Assembly (NCBI GenBank): GCA_938002965.1
Contig: CALKZY010000030.1
Coordinates: 89,945-153,944 of the forward strand
DNA length: 64,000 nucleotides
Origin: an uncultured Acidimicrobiales bacterium
GTDB lineage: Bacteria; Actinomycetota; Acidimicrobiia; Acidimicrobiales; SZUA-35
Reading direction: 5' to 3'
Notes under the pieces: model-generated
What the model saw: only the letters and a program-made list of their open reading frames with translations
Database searches by the model: none
Told to the model about the DNA's origin: nothing
Made by a program: the position numbers and the translations under genes
Shown: in pieces, positions 17,785-26,798 of the stretch
How the letters are laid out: each line of letters begins with the position of its first letter
Numbering within the stretch: position 1 is the first letter of the stretch

Positions 17785-18966
17785 ATGATCTCTCTTCGGC
17801 GATCAGCCGCCAACCGTCACCTGGCCATCGAAGTGCAAGGGTCAAACAAGCTCATTCACCGCCCTGGCGCCGCCGTCGACCACGATGAAGGCCGCTTGCA
17901 TGCGCTCTGGCTGCGTGATGCGTGCACCTGCCGATGGTGTCGTCGGCAGGAAACCAACGAGCGGGTGCTCGACTCAGCCGGCCTGAGTTTGTCGTTGACC
18001 ATCGTCTCCGTCCATCCTCTTCAACCGGCGTCGCTTGACGAGTTGGTCGAGATCTCCTTCTCGGACAGTCACAGTTCCAAGTTTCGACTGCGAGACCTGG
18101 TGGCGGCCGCTGATTTCTCATCGACCACCGGTCACCAGGTGGCCGAATCCCGAGTCTCGACTTCGCCAACGGCAACCATGCCGGCCATCGCCGGTGAAGC
18201 TCTGGACGACTCCCTGGAAGCCATCCTCGACTCCGTGTGGTTTGACGGCGTGGTGTTGCTGCGAGGCATTGAAGCCACCGAATCCGGCCTGTTGGACGTG
18301 GCCAAGCGCATTGGGCCGGTCATGCACACCAACTACGGCCTGACCTGGTCGTTCGAATCTGAAGTACCCCCCGACGGTGCCCCGATGAGTCAGGTTGAGA
18401 GCCGAGAGGCTCTGCGCATGCACGCCGATTTGCCGTATCGGGCCAACCCGCCGGGAATCCAGCTCAACCTCGGCGTGTCGCCGGCCTCAAAAGGTGGCGC
18501 TTCAACATTTGTCGATGCCTACGCCATGGCCGAACGTCTTCGGGTCGCCGATCCTCGATCATGGGAACTCCTAACCACGGTTCCCTTCACCTACCCGTAC
18601 CGTCGGCCGGGCGTCGACCTGATCGGTGGCGGCCCCATGATCGGTTTGGATCACGCCGGGCGCTACGGCGTTATGCGCAGAGCCCCCGACCTGGTTGGGT
18701 CGCCCAGGGTGGCGGCTGACGACACCCCCGACCTGTACCGGGCCTTGGGGTTGTGGCAAGACCTGGTCGACAACCCGGCCAACCAGTTGCGGGTCACACT
18801 GGAACGAGGAGACCTTGTGATCTTCGACAACCACCGCATGTTGCACGGTCGAACAGCGTTTGAACTTGAACCGGGCGACCGTAGGTGTCTCATGGGTTGC
18901 TACATCGACATGGACGAGTTCAATGTCCGCCGATCGGCACTGGCCGTCGAACCTCTGCACTGCTAA
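17785..18966 (+). CDS. Gamma-butyrobetaine-hydroxylase-like Fe(II)/2-oxoglutarate dioxygenase
   Basis: 393 residues, ATG at 17785 with GAGGG upstream. The N-terminal part is the DUF971-type zinc domain with LWLRDACTCRWCRR (Cys-rich, as in butyrobetaine and trimethyllysine hydroxylases). The C-terminal TauD/TfdA domain carries the iron ligands HxD in RMHADLPYR and the distal His in NHRMLHGR, followed by the 2-oxoglutarate Arg region. The reaction is hydroxylation of a trimethylammonium acid or a similar carnitine-related compound, with decarboxylation of 2-oxoglutarate. The next gene (SDR) starts within its stop codon, so hydroxylation followed by oxidation of the new alcohol is a reasonable pathway guess. 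Confidence 0.9.
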   Translation: MISLRRSAANRHLAIEVQGSNKLIHRPGAAVDHDEGRLHALWLRDACTCRWCRRQETNERVLDSAGLSLSLTIVSVHPLQPASLDELVEISFSDSHSSKFRLRDLVAAADFSSTTGHQVAESRVSTSPTATMPAIAGEALDDSLEAILDSVWFDGVVLLRGIEATESGLLDVAKRIGPVMHTNYGLTWSFESEVPPDGAPMSQVESREALRMHADLPYRANPPGIQLNLGVSPASKGGASTFVDAYAMAERLRVADPRSWELLTTVPFTYPYRRPGVDLIGGGPMIGLDHAGRYGVMRRAPDLVGSPRVAADDTPDLYRALGLWQDLVDNPANQLRVTLERGDLVIFDNHRMLHGRTAFELEPGDRRCLMGCYIDMDEFNVRRSALAVEPLHC

Positions 18967-19742
18967 TGGAATTGATGCTCGACGGGCTGCGAGTTGTGGT
19001 TACTGCTGCCGGGGCCGGTATCGGTCGGGCGACCGCCGAGCTCCTATCCGGGGCCGGTGCCAACGTGTTCGTGTGTGACATCGACACCGCGGCTCTGGCC
19101 GATCTGACGACCGACCCGCTGATTGGCGGCGTGACGGCCGACGTTGGCGACACCGCGTCGGTCGACTCGTTCATGGCTAAGGCTGTGGCCGTTCTTGGTG
19201 GCATCGACGTGTTGGTGAACAACGCAGGGATCGCCGGGCCGGGAGGCCGAGTCGACACCGTTGACCCGCAGGACGTGACCCGCACGCTGGATGTCAACGT
19301 CACCTCGATGTTTCGAACCAGTCGTCGTGTGGTTCCCCTGATGGTCGACCAGCGGTCAGGACTTATTGTCAACATCGCGTCCACTGCCGGTTATCTGGGA
19401 TTCCCGTACCGCGCCCCGTATGCGGCGTCAAAGTGGGCGGTTATCGGACTGACGAAGACCATGGCCATGGAACTCGGTGAATTCGGAATTCGGGTCAACG
19501 CCATATGTCCCGGTTCAGTAGCCGGACCCCGTATGGATCATGTCATTGAGCTCGAGGCTGAAGCCAGCGGCCGACCGGCCGAAGACATTCGGACCGGATT
19601 CGAACATCAGGTATCGATGCAGACCTTCATCAAGCCGAGCGAGATTGCCGAAACCATCGCGTTTCTGGCTTCGTCTCTAGGGGGCAAGATTTCCGGTCAG
19701 GTGATTTCGGTCGACGGTCATACCGAGACCTTGCGAACCTAG
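18966..19742 (+). CDS. Short-chain dehydrogenase/reductase
   Basis: 258 residues. The ATG shares its A with the TAA stop of the dioxygenase gene. The Rossmann nucleotide site is TAAGAGIGRATAEL with Asp in FVCDIDTAA, which favours NAD(H) over NADP(H). The active site comprises NNAGIAG, Ser in NIASTAGY and YAASK. The C-terminal substrate loop and ISVDGHTETLRT end are usual for this classical family. Coupling to the preceding gene suggests it oxidises the hydroxylated product of that enzyme. An F420-type oxidoreductase follows 18 bases later, making a likely three-gene operon for breakdown of a small amine or acid. Confidence 0.92.
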   Translation: MELMLDGLRVVVTAAGAGIGRATAELLSGAGANVFVCDIDTAALADLTTDPLIGGVTADVGDTASVDSFMAKAVAVLGGIDVLVNNAGIAGPGGRVDTVDPQDVTRTLDVNVTSMFRTSRRVVPLMVDQRSGLIVNIASTAGYLGFPYRAPYAASKWAVIGLTKTMAMELGEFGIRVNAICPGSVAGPRMDHVIELEAEASGRPAEDIRTGFEHQVSMQTFIKPSEIAETIAFLASSLGGKISGQVISVDGHTETLRT

Positions 19743-19759
19743 TTGCCGGCAAGAGGGCT

Positions 19760-20779
19760 GTGCCTGTGGGATCCATGAACGACAGCGCCATGAACGAACG
19801 AACTAGCGACGATGCCCGGGCCGGGCGCCTAAAGGCCATGGTCATCCTGACCGAGAACCACACCCTGGTACCTCCCGATGATCTGCGGGGCCTGGTGGAC
19901 TTGGCGGTGCAGGCCGAAGAAGCCGGTGTCGACGCCGTCATGTTGTCCGAGCATGTGTGTCTTGGGACTGACTCGGGTGTGCTCGGTCGGCCATCTAATC
20001 CTCGAGCCTACGCTGCCCCCGGCAATCAAGACCCGGCGACATCGTGGCCCAGCTCAGTGGTGATGGCATCGGCGATTGCCGCTGCAACCAGTCGTGTTCG
20101 CATTGCGTTGGCGGCTTTGATCACGCCACTTCGCAACCCGTTGGTGCTGGCCAAAGATCTCGCCACCCTCGACCGGCTGAGCGAGGGTCGCTTGGTGGTC
20201 CAACCGACGGTGTCATGGTCGCGAGACGAGTACGCCGCGGTCGGCGTGCCGTTCGAGCAACGTGGAGCATTGTTGGATGACGGGTTGGCCGCTATGCAGG
20301 CCTTGTGGGGATCGACTCCAGCCGCGTACGACGGACGGTTCTTCTCGTTCAGCGATGTCTATTGCGAGCCGTCGCCGTATCGGACTGACGGGCCGACGCT
20401 GTGGTTCGGCGGTCAGAGGTTGCACCGACCGATGCTGCGCCGGCTGGTGGCTCATGGTCAGGGATTCCACCCGTTTGGGAGTCCGACTGATGATGAACTG
20501 TTCACCCTCCGTCACGAAATGGCATCCGCCGGTCGGTCAATGGACGAGTTGGAGTTGATCGGAGGAACCCGGGCAACCTTTACCGGCGCCAACGACGTCG
20601 CCAACCTTGGCGAGTCCATGGCCCCCATTGTCGATCAGGTGGCCCGCGGATACACCACGTTTTGCATGAAGCCGTCGCAGCATGTCAACGACCCGGGCGA
20701 GGTCTTTGAGCTGTGTCAACAGATGGTCGCGTACCTTAACTCACTTTCGAACTCACTCTCAGACTCACGTTCGGAGTAG
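19760..20779 (+). CDS. LLM-class flavin (F420-type) oxidoreductase
   Basis: Up to 339 residues. GTG at 19760, GTG at 19766 and ATG at 19775 are all possible; the AAGAGGG at 19751-19757 best serves 19766. Luciferase-like barrel: AEEAGVDAVMLSEHV, RVRIALAALITPLRNP, LSEGRLVVQPTVSW and PTLWFGGQ, as in the TIGR03619 type of F420-dependent enzymes. The extreme C-terminus is a Ser/Leu/Asn low-complexity tail encoded by repeats of AACTCACT, perhaps recent slippage. It is the third gene of the dioxygenase/SDR group. The substrate is unknown; oxidation or reduction in the same catabolic route is an inference from position only. Confidence 0.87.
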   Translation: MPVGSMNDSAMNERTSDDARAGRLKAMVILTENHTLVPPDDLRGLVDLAVQAEEAGVDAVMLSEHVCLGTDSGVLGRPSNPRAYAAPGNQDPATSWPSSVVMASAIAAATSRVRIALAALITPLRNPLVLAKDLATLDRLSEGRLVVQPTVSWSRDEYAAVGVPFEQRGALLDDGLAAMQALWGSTPAAYDGRFFSFSDVYCEPSPYRTDGPTLWFGGQRLHRPMLRRLVAHGQGFHPFGSPTDDELFTLRHEMASAGRSMDELELIGGTRATFTGANDVANLGESMAPIVDQVARGYTTFCMKPSQHVNDPGEVFELCQQMVAYLNSLSNSLSDSRSE

Positions 20780-20859
20780 CCGTACAAGTGGTCGGTCCGG
20801 TGGATGACGTGAACGATCGCTAAGATTTGGCCACCGTCGGGCGAAAGCAAAGAGTGAGT

Positions 20860-21507
20860 ATGGAATCCTTTGACCGCTTCCGGGCCCATCCGTGGCACGG
20901 CCTCTCCGTGGGCCCTGATGCCCCTGAGCTGGTCGACGCCTACATCGAGATCACGCCGTTCGACGCGGTGAAGTACGAGATCGACAAATTGACCGGGTAC
21001 CTGCGGGTCGACCGTCCGCAGGGTTCCTCTGCTCTACCGCCGACACTGTACGGGTTTGTTCCCCGAACGTACTGTGGTGATCGGGTGGCGGCGCTGACAC
21101 CGGGTGCAGCGATGGGTGATCAGGATCCGCTCGATATCTGTGTTCTGAGTCAACAGCGAATCGACAGGGCCGAAGTAATTCTCACCGCCAGGGTGGTCGG
21201 TGGCCTGCAGGTGCTCGACGGCGGGGAAGCGGACGACAAAATTCTGGCCGTGTTGGCCTCCGACTCGGTGTTCCACTACGCACAACAACTAAACCAGCTG
21301 CCAAAAGCCGTGGTCGACCGACTGGTTCACTACTTCGGCACCTACAAGATGGACATCTCCGGGCAGAAGCCCAACGAAATCGAGGTGGTCGGTACCTACG
21401 GACGTGATCACGCCCTTGCGGTAGTGGAAGCGTCCATGGCCGACTACAGCGAGAAATTCGGAGTGGACGCCAAAAGCCGGGAGCTGGTTGACCGGCGCAA
21501 ACGTTAG
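20860..21507 (+). CDS. ppa: Inorganic pyrophosphatase, family I
   Basis: 215 residues. ATG at 20860 follows a purine-rich AGAGTGAG. The family-I signature DxDPxD is present as [11 protein letters not shown], along with VKYEIDK and RVDRP for the pyrophosphate site, and [10 protein letters not shown] near the end. The segment [14 protein letters not shown] replaces the more common YPxNYGF..., a variant seen in a subset of bacterial enzymes. It hydrolyses pyrophosphate to phosphate in the cytoplasm, pulling biosynthetic reactions forward, with Mg2+. It is monocistronic, between the dioxygenase operon and an AraC-type regulator. Confidence 0.92.
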   Translation: MESFDRFRAHPWHGLSVGPDAPELVDAYIEITPFDAVKYEIDKLTGYLRVDRPQGSSALPPTLYGFVPRTYCGDRVAALTPGAAMGDQDPLDICVLSQQRIDRAEVILTARVVGGLQVLDGGEADDKILAVLASDSVFHYAQQLNQLPKAVVDRLVHYFGTYKMDISGQKPNEIEVVGTYGRDHALAVVEASMADYSEKFGVDAKSRELVDRRKR

Positions 21508-21559
21508 CTCAACGTCGGTTTCACAGCTCACGTCGACCAAAAATCGTTGAACCGCAAGA

Positions 21560-21603
21560 ACGGTCAAGACAGCGTCGACGGTCAAAACTAGGCTGACGGT
21601 CAA
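21560..21603 (+). repeat. Three ACGGTCAA direct repeats at 18-bp spacing, upstream of the AraC-type gene
   Basis: ACGGTCAA occurs exactly at 21560, 21578 and 21596, each copy 18 bases from the next and none elsewhere in the gap. A near-inverted copy (TTGAACCG) lies at 21547-21554. The last copy ends 16 bases before the GTG start of the AraC-family gene. Phased direct repeats are how AraC proteins commonly bind, so these may be operator sites. An effect on the gene itself is inference. Confidence 0.5.
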
Positions 21604-21619
21604 TGGATCGAGAGTTGAC

Positions 21620-22576
21620 GTGAACCGGGTGGAGGAACTGCTTCCTCTGTTGGCTCGTTTGGCCGATGCCGTAGGCCAGCCGCCAACGCTTGCCGATCTG
21701 GCGGTTCAGGCCGGGAAATCGCCCCACCACCTGCAGCGGGTCTTCACCCGCGAGATGGGGGAGAGCCCCAAGCAGTACAGCCAGCGGATCCGGTTGCAAC
21801 AGTCCAGCGCCGCGCTGTTGGTCACCGACCGGAGCATCATCGACATTGCCTTCGCTAGTGGATTCGAGTCCCACGAAGGTTTCACCCGGGCGTTCAAGCG
21901 ACGGTTCGGACAATCGCCGTCGAGTTTCAGAAGTCAACATCGCCCGACTTTCGAAGGTCTGACCTTGTCCAACCGGGCTCACCTGGGTGCCGCAACGCGC
22001 AGTGCGCCGTGTGTGGGGCTGTACCGGATGTCGACCACCTCGAACCGGCCATGGCCGAAAACAAGCAACGAAGGGAACATGTCAATGGGAGATTCAAGCA
22101 CCTACTCGGTGGCCGAGAAGAGGGTGGAGGAAGTCACGTTTCTTCACGCCAGACGACAGACCGACATGGAGGGGATGGCCAAGACTCTGGAAGAGGTCTT
22201 CCCGTCCATGTTCGAGATGTGCATGGCCAACGGACTACCACTGGCCGGCTATCCGATTACCCGCTATCCGAGTTTCGGCCCGGGTCTGATCACTCTCGAA
22301 GCGGGGATGCCGTTGTCAGGCACGGTGGAAGAGCTGAAGGAGGCCGATCTCGGCGGCTTTGAACTTGGGACGCTGCACGGTGGCACGGTGGCCTTCACCG
22401 TGCACACCGGGCCCTACGAACGGCTGGCCGCGGCCTACACCGCCATCCAACGGTGGATGGCGGCCAACGGCGAAATCTCGGCCGGCGCGCCGTGGGAGGT
22501 GTACATCACCGACCCGGGTGAGGTTCCGAACCCTGAGGAATGGCAGACCGAGGTGTATCACCCGATCCAGCGTTAG
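21620..22576 (+). CDS. AraC-family transcription regulator with GyrI-like effector domain
   Basis: 318 residues, GTG start. Residues 1-107 hold the two AraC helix-turn-helix motifs (TLADLAVQAGKSPHHLQRVF and IIDIAFASGFESHEGFTRAF), with the domain at the N-terminus, the MarA/Rob-like order. After a linker of about 50 residues, residues about 160-318 match the GyrI-like small-molecule-binding fold, with GGTVAFTVHTGPYERLAAAY and the closing EVYITDPGEVPNPEEWQTEV. Rob/SoxS-type proteins with this domain sense drug-like or lipophilic compounds. Three phased repeats just upstream may be its own operator. It converges with the copper-oxidase operon, whose last stop lies eight bases beyond its own. Confidence 0.92.
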   Translation: MNRVEELLPLLARLADAVGQPPTLADLAVQAGKSPHHLQRVFTREMGESPKQYSQRIRLQQSSAALLVTDRSIIDIAFASGFESHEGFTRAFKRRFGQSPSSFRSQHRPTFEGLTLSNRAHLGAATRSAPCVGLYRMSTTSNRPWPKTSNEGNMSMGDSSTYSVAEKRVEEVTFLHARRQTDMEGMAKTLEEVFPSMFEMCMANGLPLAGYPITRYPSFGPGLITLEAGMPLSGTVEELKEADLGGFELGTLHGGTVAFTVHTGPYERLAAAYTAIQRWMAANGEISAGAPWEVYITDPGEVPNPEEWQTEVYHPIQR

Positions 22577-22583
22577 TCCGCAC

Positions 22584-23699
22584 CTAGACGGCGGCGAACC
22601 AGCCCATCGCGCCCCTGGCGGCAATCGAGTGTTGGTGAGGGTGGAACATGTAGCGGCCCAGCTCTGGCAACGTGAACTCCACCGCCGCTCGTTCCATCTG
22701 GCCCAACGAGATGATGTCGGCGGTCAACAACGGGCTGTCGCCCATGCCGGACGGGTACACATCGAACATCTCGGCGTGCAGGTGGAACGACGCAACCGGA
22801 TCGAACTCGACCATGTTCAACACATACGCCCGGACTCGGTCTCCGACCGGGACCTTGATTGGGAATTTGTGGTAGAAACCGGCCACCCCGTTCCACGAGT
22901 ACACCTCGTTGCCACCGTCTTCGTCCACATCCCAGCCGCTCAACGCCAACACCAGCTCGTGATCGACTGGTTGGCGCCCGTCCTCGACCGGGTCAACGAT
23001 CAGCGTGCCGTAAAGTCCCTTCGAGATGTGCCGATCGATGGGCATGGTGTGGCAGTGATAAGGGTGGACGCCGGCTGGGCCGGCCACGATCTCGTACACC
23101 GTGTCGCCGCCCGGAGGGATCGGTTCCCAGCCGTCGTGTAGAGGTGAGTGCCGTCCGTGAAAGTGCAGGTTGTGGTCGTGGCCGGTGAGGTTGGAAAAGT
23201 GAACTCGAATTAGTTCGCCTTCGGTGGCTCGAATTGTTGGCCCGGGCGCCGTCCCGTTGTAGGTCCAAGCTGTGATGGTGTGTCCCCGACTGATGGCGTG
23301 GTTCACTTCGACCACCGACATCTCGACTTCCACCGTTCCCGTGGTGCGAGCGGGAGCATACGTCACATGGTCGAGGGCGTCGGCGGCGAGGTCATCGGGA
23401 GGGGCGTAAGGGCCCCCGTACGGCCCAGCGGCGGCGCCCACGGGAAGCTCCGATGAGAGCCGACCGCCCTGTGGATCGTTATTCGAGTAGGTGCCCTCAT
23501 GGCCTTCTCCGTGGGGCTCCGCCGATCCCGAGTTGGTGCCATCGGCGGCGGCTCGACTCCCACCCACCGCGCCGGCCAGGCCGGCCGCGGCAACGGTCAA
23601 ACCGCCGACCCCCAGTTTCTTGAGGGCTTCCCGACGGTCGTGGTTCTCGCTCAGAACACGCCGCCGATCAGCAACGCTCCCACGGTCACAGCCAGCCAT
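22584..23699 (-). CDS. Two-domain multicopper oxidase with Tat signal
   Basis: 371 residues from the ATG at 23699, which overlaps the previous gene by 49 bases; it is the first canonical start before the signal. The signal has a twin-arginine motif (DRREALKKLG) and a long Ala/Gly hydrophobic core. Copper ligands are HNLHFHG, HPYHCH, SFHLHAE and FHPHQH, the layout of two-domain NirK-like multicopper oxidases. HPYHCHTMPID supplies the type-1 Cys. The ligand pattern fits oxidation of an electron donor, or reduction of oxygen or nitrite; which of these is not decided by sequence. It sits in an operon with a cupredoxin lipoprotein and a NosD-like protein. Confidence 0.85.
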   Translation of the reverse strand: MAGCDRGSVADRRRVLSENHDRREALKKLGVGGLTVAAAGLAGAVGGSRAAADGTNSGSAEPHGEGHEGTYSNNDPQGGRLSSELPVGAAAGPYGGPYAPPDDLAADALDHVTYAPARTTGTVEVEMSVVEVNHAISRGHTITAWTYNGTAPGPTIRATEGELIRVHFSNLTGHDHNLHFHGRHSPLHDGWEPIPPGGDTVYEIVAGPAGVHPYHCHTMPIDRHISKGLYGTLIVDPVEDGRQPVDHELVLALSGWDVDEDGGNEVYSWNGVAGFYHKFPIKVPVGDRVRAYVLNMVEFDPVASFHLHAEMFDVYPSGMGDSPLLTADIISLGQMERAAVEFTLPELGRYMFHPHQHSIAARGAMGWFAAV

Positions 23700-25360
23700 A
23701 GCACGAAACCGCCGATGACTGTTCCCAATCGCCGGCCGAGACCCCGGCCACGGTTGCCCACCAGCGCGAACGCTAACACTCCGAGAACCGGGACCAGCAC
23801 TACAAACAACGTCCAGAACACCCGGGACCCGATGCCCATGGTTTCCCGGCCAGAACCCAGCCACATCTTGATCAGCGCCCACAACCCTCCGACCAGCCAC
23901 ACCAGCGTCGGCACCCACCACATGAGAGCACCGAACAGCACCGGCCAAAAGCCGGCGCTGAGGACCACGCCGAGAATCGACGCCCGGCGACCGTCGATGT
24001 CAACTCCCTCCGGGAGTTCCGGGGTAGCTATTGCCGACGGGTTGAACTTCAACGAGTTGAACACGTCAACAGCCGGTTCTACGGAAGCGCCAGCCCCACC
24101 GGGCAGCTGCTCGAACGTCATCTCGGGCTTTGGGGCGTCGCCATGATCCAACTGAGGATTTTGGCCGTGGTGGGCCTGAGCGATGCGGCCAAGCGGATCG
24201 GATGAGGTGGCCAACCCGTACCACATCGGCAGGTTGATGCCGTCACAGCTGTGCAACAACTCGAGCGTGCCCGGCACTGAAGACGAGGCTTCGTTGCCGC
24301 CGAAACAGGAACGCTGCTCGGCCGGACCACCCATCATTAGATCGGCTCGCCCGGAACCCATAATCACGTTGTCGCGAACCTCGTTCCCACCGGAAGGCCA
24401 TAGGGTGGCGTCGATCATGGACACCACCTGCACGCCCCCAGAGCGGTTGTTGACCATTAGATTGTTGCGAACCACGGTGTCGCGGACCCCGGCCAGGACG
24501 ACACCGTTTCCGTAGGCGGACCATTCGGCCGCCCGGTTGGGGGCGCGTTCGTCTTCGCCGTTGTGGTGGATGTAATTGCCGGCCACGACAACGTTCTCGG
24601 CCGGGGGAAGCAACTCGGAGTCCAGCGTGTTGGGTACGATTCCGGCGACGTTGTGGCGCCACTCGGAGTTGACGATGTACATGTTGGTCGACGAGTTGGT
24701 GCCCGAGTAGCCGAGGCCGTTGAATTCGGCGACAACATCGGTGACCACCGAATTGCACGGGTTGCATTGACCGACATAGAAGCCGGCGTCCCAGGCGCCT
24801 GATGCATAGGAATGCTCGAACAGTCCGTCAACCGAATCGAAAGCGTAGATTCCGTACACCCAAGCGTCGATGGCGGTCAGGTACGAACCTCGGTAACCGA
24901 CAACGCCGTCCCAAAAGAACCCATTCACGGTGTAGCTGCGGGCCGTCATGTTCTCGACCGCTACACCATCGGCGGTTACGAACACGCCGTTTGCCCGGGT
25001 GAATTCGCCGTCGAGTATCACTTCGTTGCGGTCGGTGCCTCGAATGGTCAGGCCCGGCGTGGTGACCGCCACCGCCTCTTTGTAGACGCCGGGTTCAATC
25101 AGGATCAGATCTCCCGGGTCGGCGGCGTCGACGGCCGACTGAATGGTGGGGTAATCGTCAGGCACGTTGCGAGTTTCGCCGCTCCAGGTTGTCGGGGCGT
25201 CACTCGGCGGTGTTTCGACGGTCAGCGCCCCGTCTGCGGCCGCGTCAGCGCTTTGACCCGAAGCCGGGGCGGATCCGAGCGTAAGTAGCAGAGCGGCCAA
25301 TGCCCCAATCACCGCCGTACCGGCTGCCGCTAGTGGCCTTCTCGATAGTCGTTGCCCCAT
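23651..25360 (-). CDS. NosD-like right-handed beta-helix protein with C-terminal membrane helices
   Basis: 569 residues, ATG at 25360. A signal peptide is followed by a Pro/Asp linker and the entry to a parallel beta-helix (YPTIQSAVDAADPGDLILIE, the opening repeat of NosD and pectate-lyase-like folds). Repeats of a GVxVxxN.. type run through residues about 90-380, with clustered Asn, Cys and His residues (CNPCNS, CFGGNE, HSCDGINLPMW). Three membrane helices at the C-terminus (about 465-569) hold it in the membrane with the beta-helix outside. NosD in nitrous-oxide reduction helps copper-sulfide cluster assembly; a copper-related role here is an inference from the neighbouring oxidase and cupredoxin genes. 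Confidence 0.82.
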   Translation of the reverse strand: MGQRLSRRPLAAAGTAVIGALAALLLTLGSAPASGQSADAAADGALTVETPPSDAPTTWSGETRNVPDDYPTIQSAVDAADPGDLILIEPGVYKEAVAVTTPGLTIRGTDRNEVILDGEFTRANGVFVTADGVAVENMTARSYTVNGFFWDGVVGYRGSYLTAIDAWVYGIYAFDSVDGLFEHSYASGAWDAGFYVGQCNPCNSVVTDVVAEFNGLGYSGTNSSTNMYIVNSEWRHNVAGIVPNTLDSELLPPAENVVVAGNYIHHNGEDERAPNRAAEWSAYGNGVVLAGVRDTVVRNNLMVNNRSGGVQVVSMIDATLWPSGGNEVRDNVIMGSGRADLMMGGPAEQRSCFGGNEASSSVPGTLELLHSCDGINLPMWYGLATSSDPLGRIAQAHHGQNPQLDHGDAPKPEMTFEQLPGGAGASVEPAVDVFNSLKFNPSAIATPELPEGVDIDGRRASILGVVLSAGFWPVLFGALMWWVPTLVWLVGGLWALIKMWLGSGRETMGIGSRVFWTLFVVLVPVLGVLAFALVGNRGRGLGRRLGTVIGGFVLWLAVTVGALLIGGVF

Positions 25361-25417
25361 TGATGCTTCATCCCCCTGGTTGCCAGCCGGTCTCCACGGT
25401 GTCCCGAGCGGTGTCTT

Positions 25418-25858
25418 CTATGGTGTTTGCACGGTGTCTTCAGTGGTGTCTTCAACGGTGATGGTTGCCACCATGCCGGTCCATTCGCCAGTGTTGTTGT
25501 TCTTGACCGCATGCAGTGAGCAGTAGATGTTGTAAGTGCCCGGCTCGGTAAAGGTGTAGGTCCAGGTCTCGTCGGGCTTGTGGTCGCCGCCGTAATCGAT
25601 CCGTGAGTCGAAGGCGCCATCGACATCAATCACATTGTGGTCGACGTTGCCCTCGTTGGGGAACTCGACGGTGTCCCCGGCGCTCACTACCAGATCGTCT
25701 GGCCGGTAGCGGTTGTCGAACATGCCCATAACCAGACCGCTCTCGTCGACGTTCGCATCGCCGCACGCGCTCAATACCAACGCTGCACCCACGAACAACG
25801 ACACGCCGACCTGGCGGGCTGGGCGCGCCCGGCCGATCCGATTCAGTCCGAGCGGCAA
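25418..25858 (-). CDS. Cupredoxin-fold lipoprotein
   Basis: 146 residues from the TTG at 25858, one base after the stop of the upstream gene; longer frames would run into that gene. The N-terminus is basic (RIGRARPARQ), followed by a hydrophobic stretch ending in a clear lipobox LSAC. The cupredoxin domain has DTVEFPNEGNVDHNVIDVDG and the copper-binding loop GTYNIYCSLHAVKNNNTGEW, with Cys, His and a later Gly/Met position (TGM) as in blue-copper proteins. It should carry electrons at the outside of the membrane, next to the multicopper oxidase of the same operon, for which it may be a donor or acceptor. Confidence 0.85.
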   Translation of the reverse strand: MPLGLNRIGRARPARQVGVSLFVGAALVLSACGDANVDESGLVMGMFDNRYRPDDLVVSAGDTVEFPNEGNVDHNVIDVDGAFDSRIDYGGDHKPDETWTYTFTEPGTYNIYCSLHAVKNNNTGEWTGMVATITVEDTTEDTVQTP

Positions 25859-25859
25859 A

Positions 25860-26753
25860 CTAGGTGAAACCCATCGAAACCAGAAACTGACGGTTGATTG
25901 CGGCGTCGTTGAGTGACGATGATCGATCGTCGGGATCTTGGTCCTGTTCGACGGTGCACCAACCGTCAAAGTCGGACTCGGTCAACAGGTTCTTAACGGC
26001 GTCGAAGTCAACCTCACCTTTGCCAAGATGACAGAAGATGCCTTGGGCACACGCTTCGTAGAACCCGGTGCGGTTAGCGATGACGTCTGCTTTGACACTG
26101 GGCTCGATGTCTTTGAAGTGAACGTAGTGCAGGCGGTCCATGTGTCTACGCATGAAGGCCACGGGGTCGCCACCGGCGTAGGTGAAGTGACCGGTGTCGA
26201 CACACAAACCCATGATCGACGGGTCAACCTCAGCCAGAAGCCGCTCGGCTTCGACTTCGAAATCGAGGAAGCCGGCGGCGTGAGGATGAACGGACGCCGT
26301 TAGCCCGTAGTCCTCCGTGGCCATGCGGGCTACATGTGCCAACCGATCGCGGAACGCAGTCCACTCGTCAGCGCTCATTTGTTCTGCTTCGTCGGGCCGA
26401 CCGGCGGTCGGGGCTCGGCGTTCGGCGATCGAGTCGATCATCACCAGCTGTTGAGCGCCGTGGGCGTTGAGCGCCTCGCATGTTCGGGTGGCGGCATCGA
26501 GCACCTCTTCCCACTTGGATGGATCATGGAATGGGCGGTAGACAACGGCGCCCACCAACTCCAAGTCGTGTTCGTTCAACGCTTCAGCGAGTTCGGTCGG
26601 TTCCTCCGGCATGTAGCCAATAGGACCGAGTTCGATACCTCGGTAGCCGGCCTCAGCGCACTCCGCCAGCATCGCGCGCCAAGCCGGGTTTCGTTCATCG
26701 CCGGCAAATTCAACTCCCCACGAGCAGGGAGCGTTAGCAATCCGAATAGCCAT
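25860..26753 (-). CDS. Sugar-phosphate isomerase/epimerase family (myo-inosose dehydratase-like)
   Basis: 297 residues. AP-endonuclease-2 type TIM barrel: NAPCSWGVEFAGD at the start, then GYRGIELGPIGYMP, VHPHAAGFLDFE, LCVDTGHFTYAGGDP and LHYVHFKDI. The metal ligands Glu, Asp and His (including DTGH and HFKD) fit the IolE/sugar isomerase group that binds Mn2+ or Zn2+. The substrate is not certain: inosose, a keto-sugar or a C-glycoside are all possible. It heads the copper operon at a two-base distance from the cupredoxin gene, which is odd for a carbon-catabolism gene and may reflect read-through rather than a shared role. Confidence 0.84.
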   Translation of the reverse strand: MAIRIANAPCSWGVEFAGDERNPAWRAMLAECAEAGYRGIELGPIGYMPEEPTELAEALNEHDLELVGAVVYRPFHDPSKWEEVLDAATRTCEALNAHGAQQLVMIDSIAERRAPTAGRPDEAEQMSADEWTAFRDRLAHVARMATEDYGLTASVHPHAAGFLDFEVEAERLLAEVDPSIMGLCVDTGHFTYAGGDPVAFMRRHMDRLHYVHFKDIEPSVKADVIANRTGFYEACAQGIFCHLGKGEVDFDAVKNLLTESDFDGWCTVEQDQDPDDRSSSLNDAAINRQFLVSMGFT

Positions 26754-26798
26754 GACAAAAGCTTACGGTGCCGCTAGTCGATACTGAACCGGAATGAA

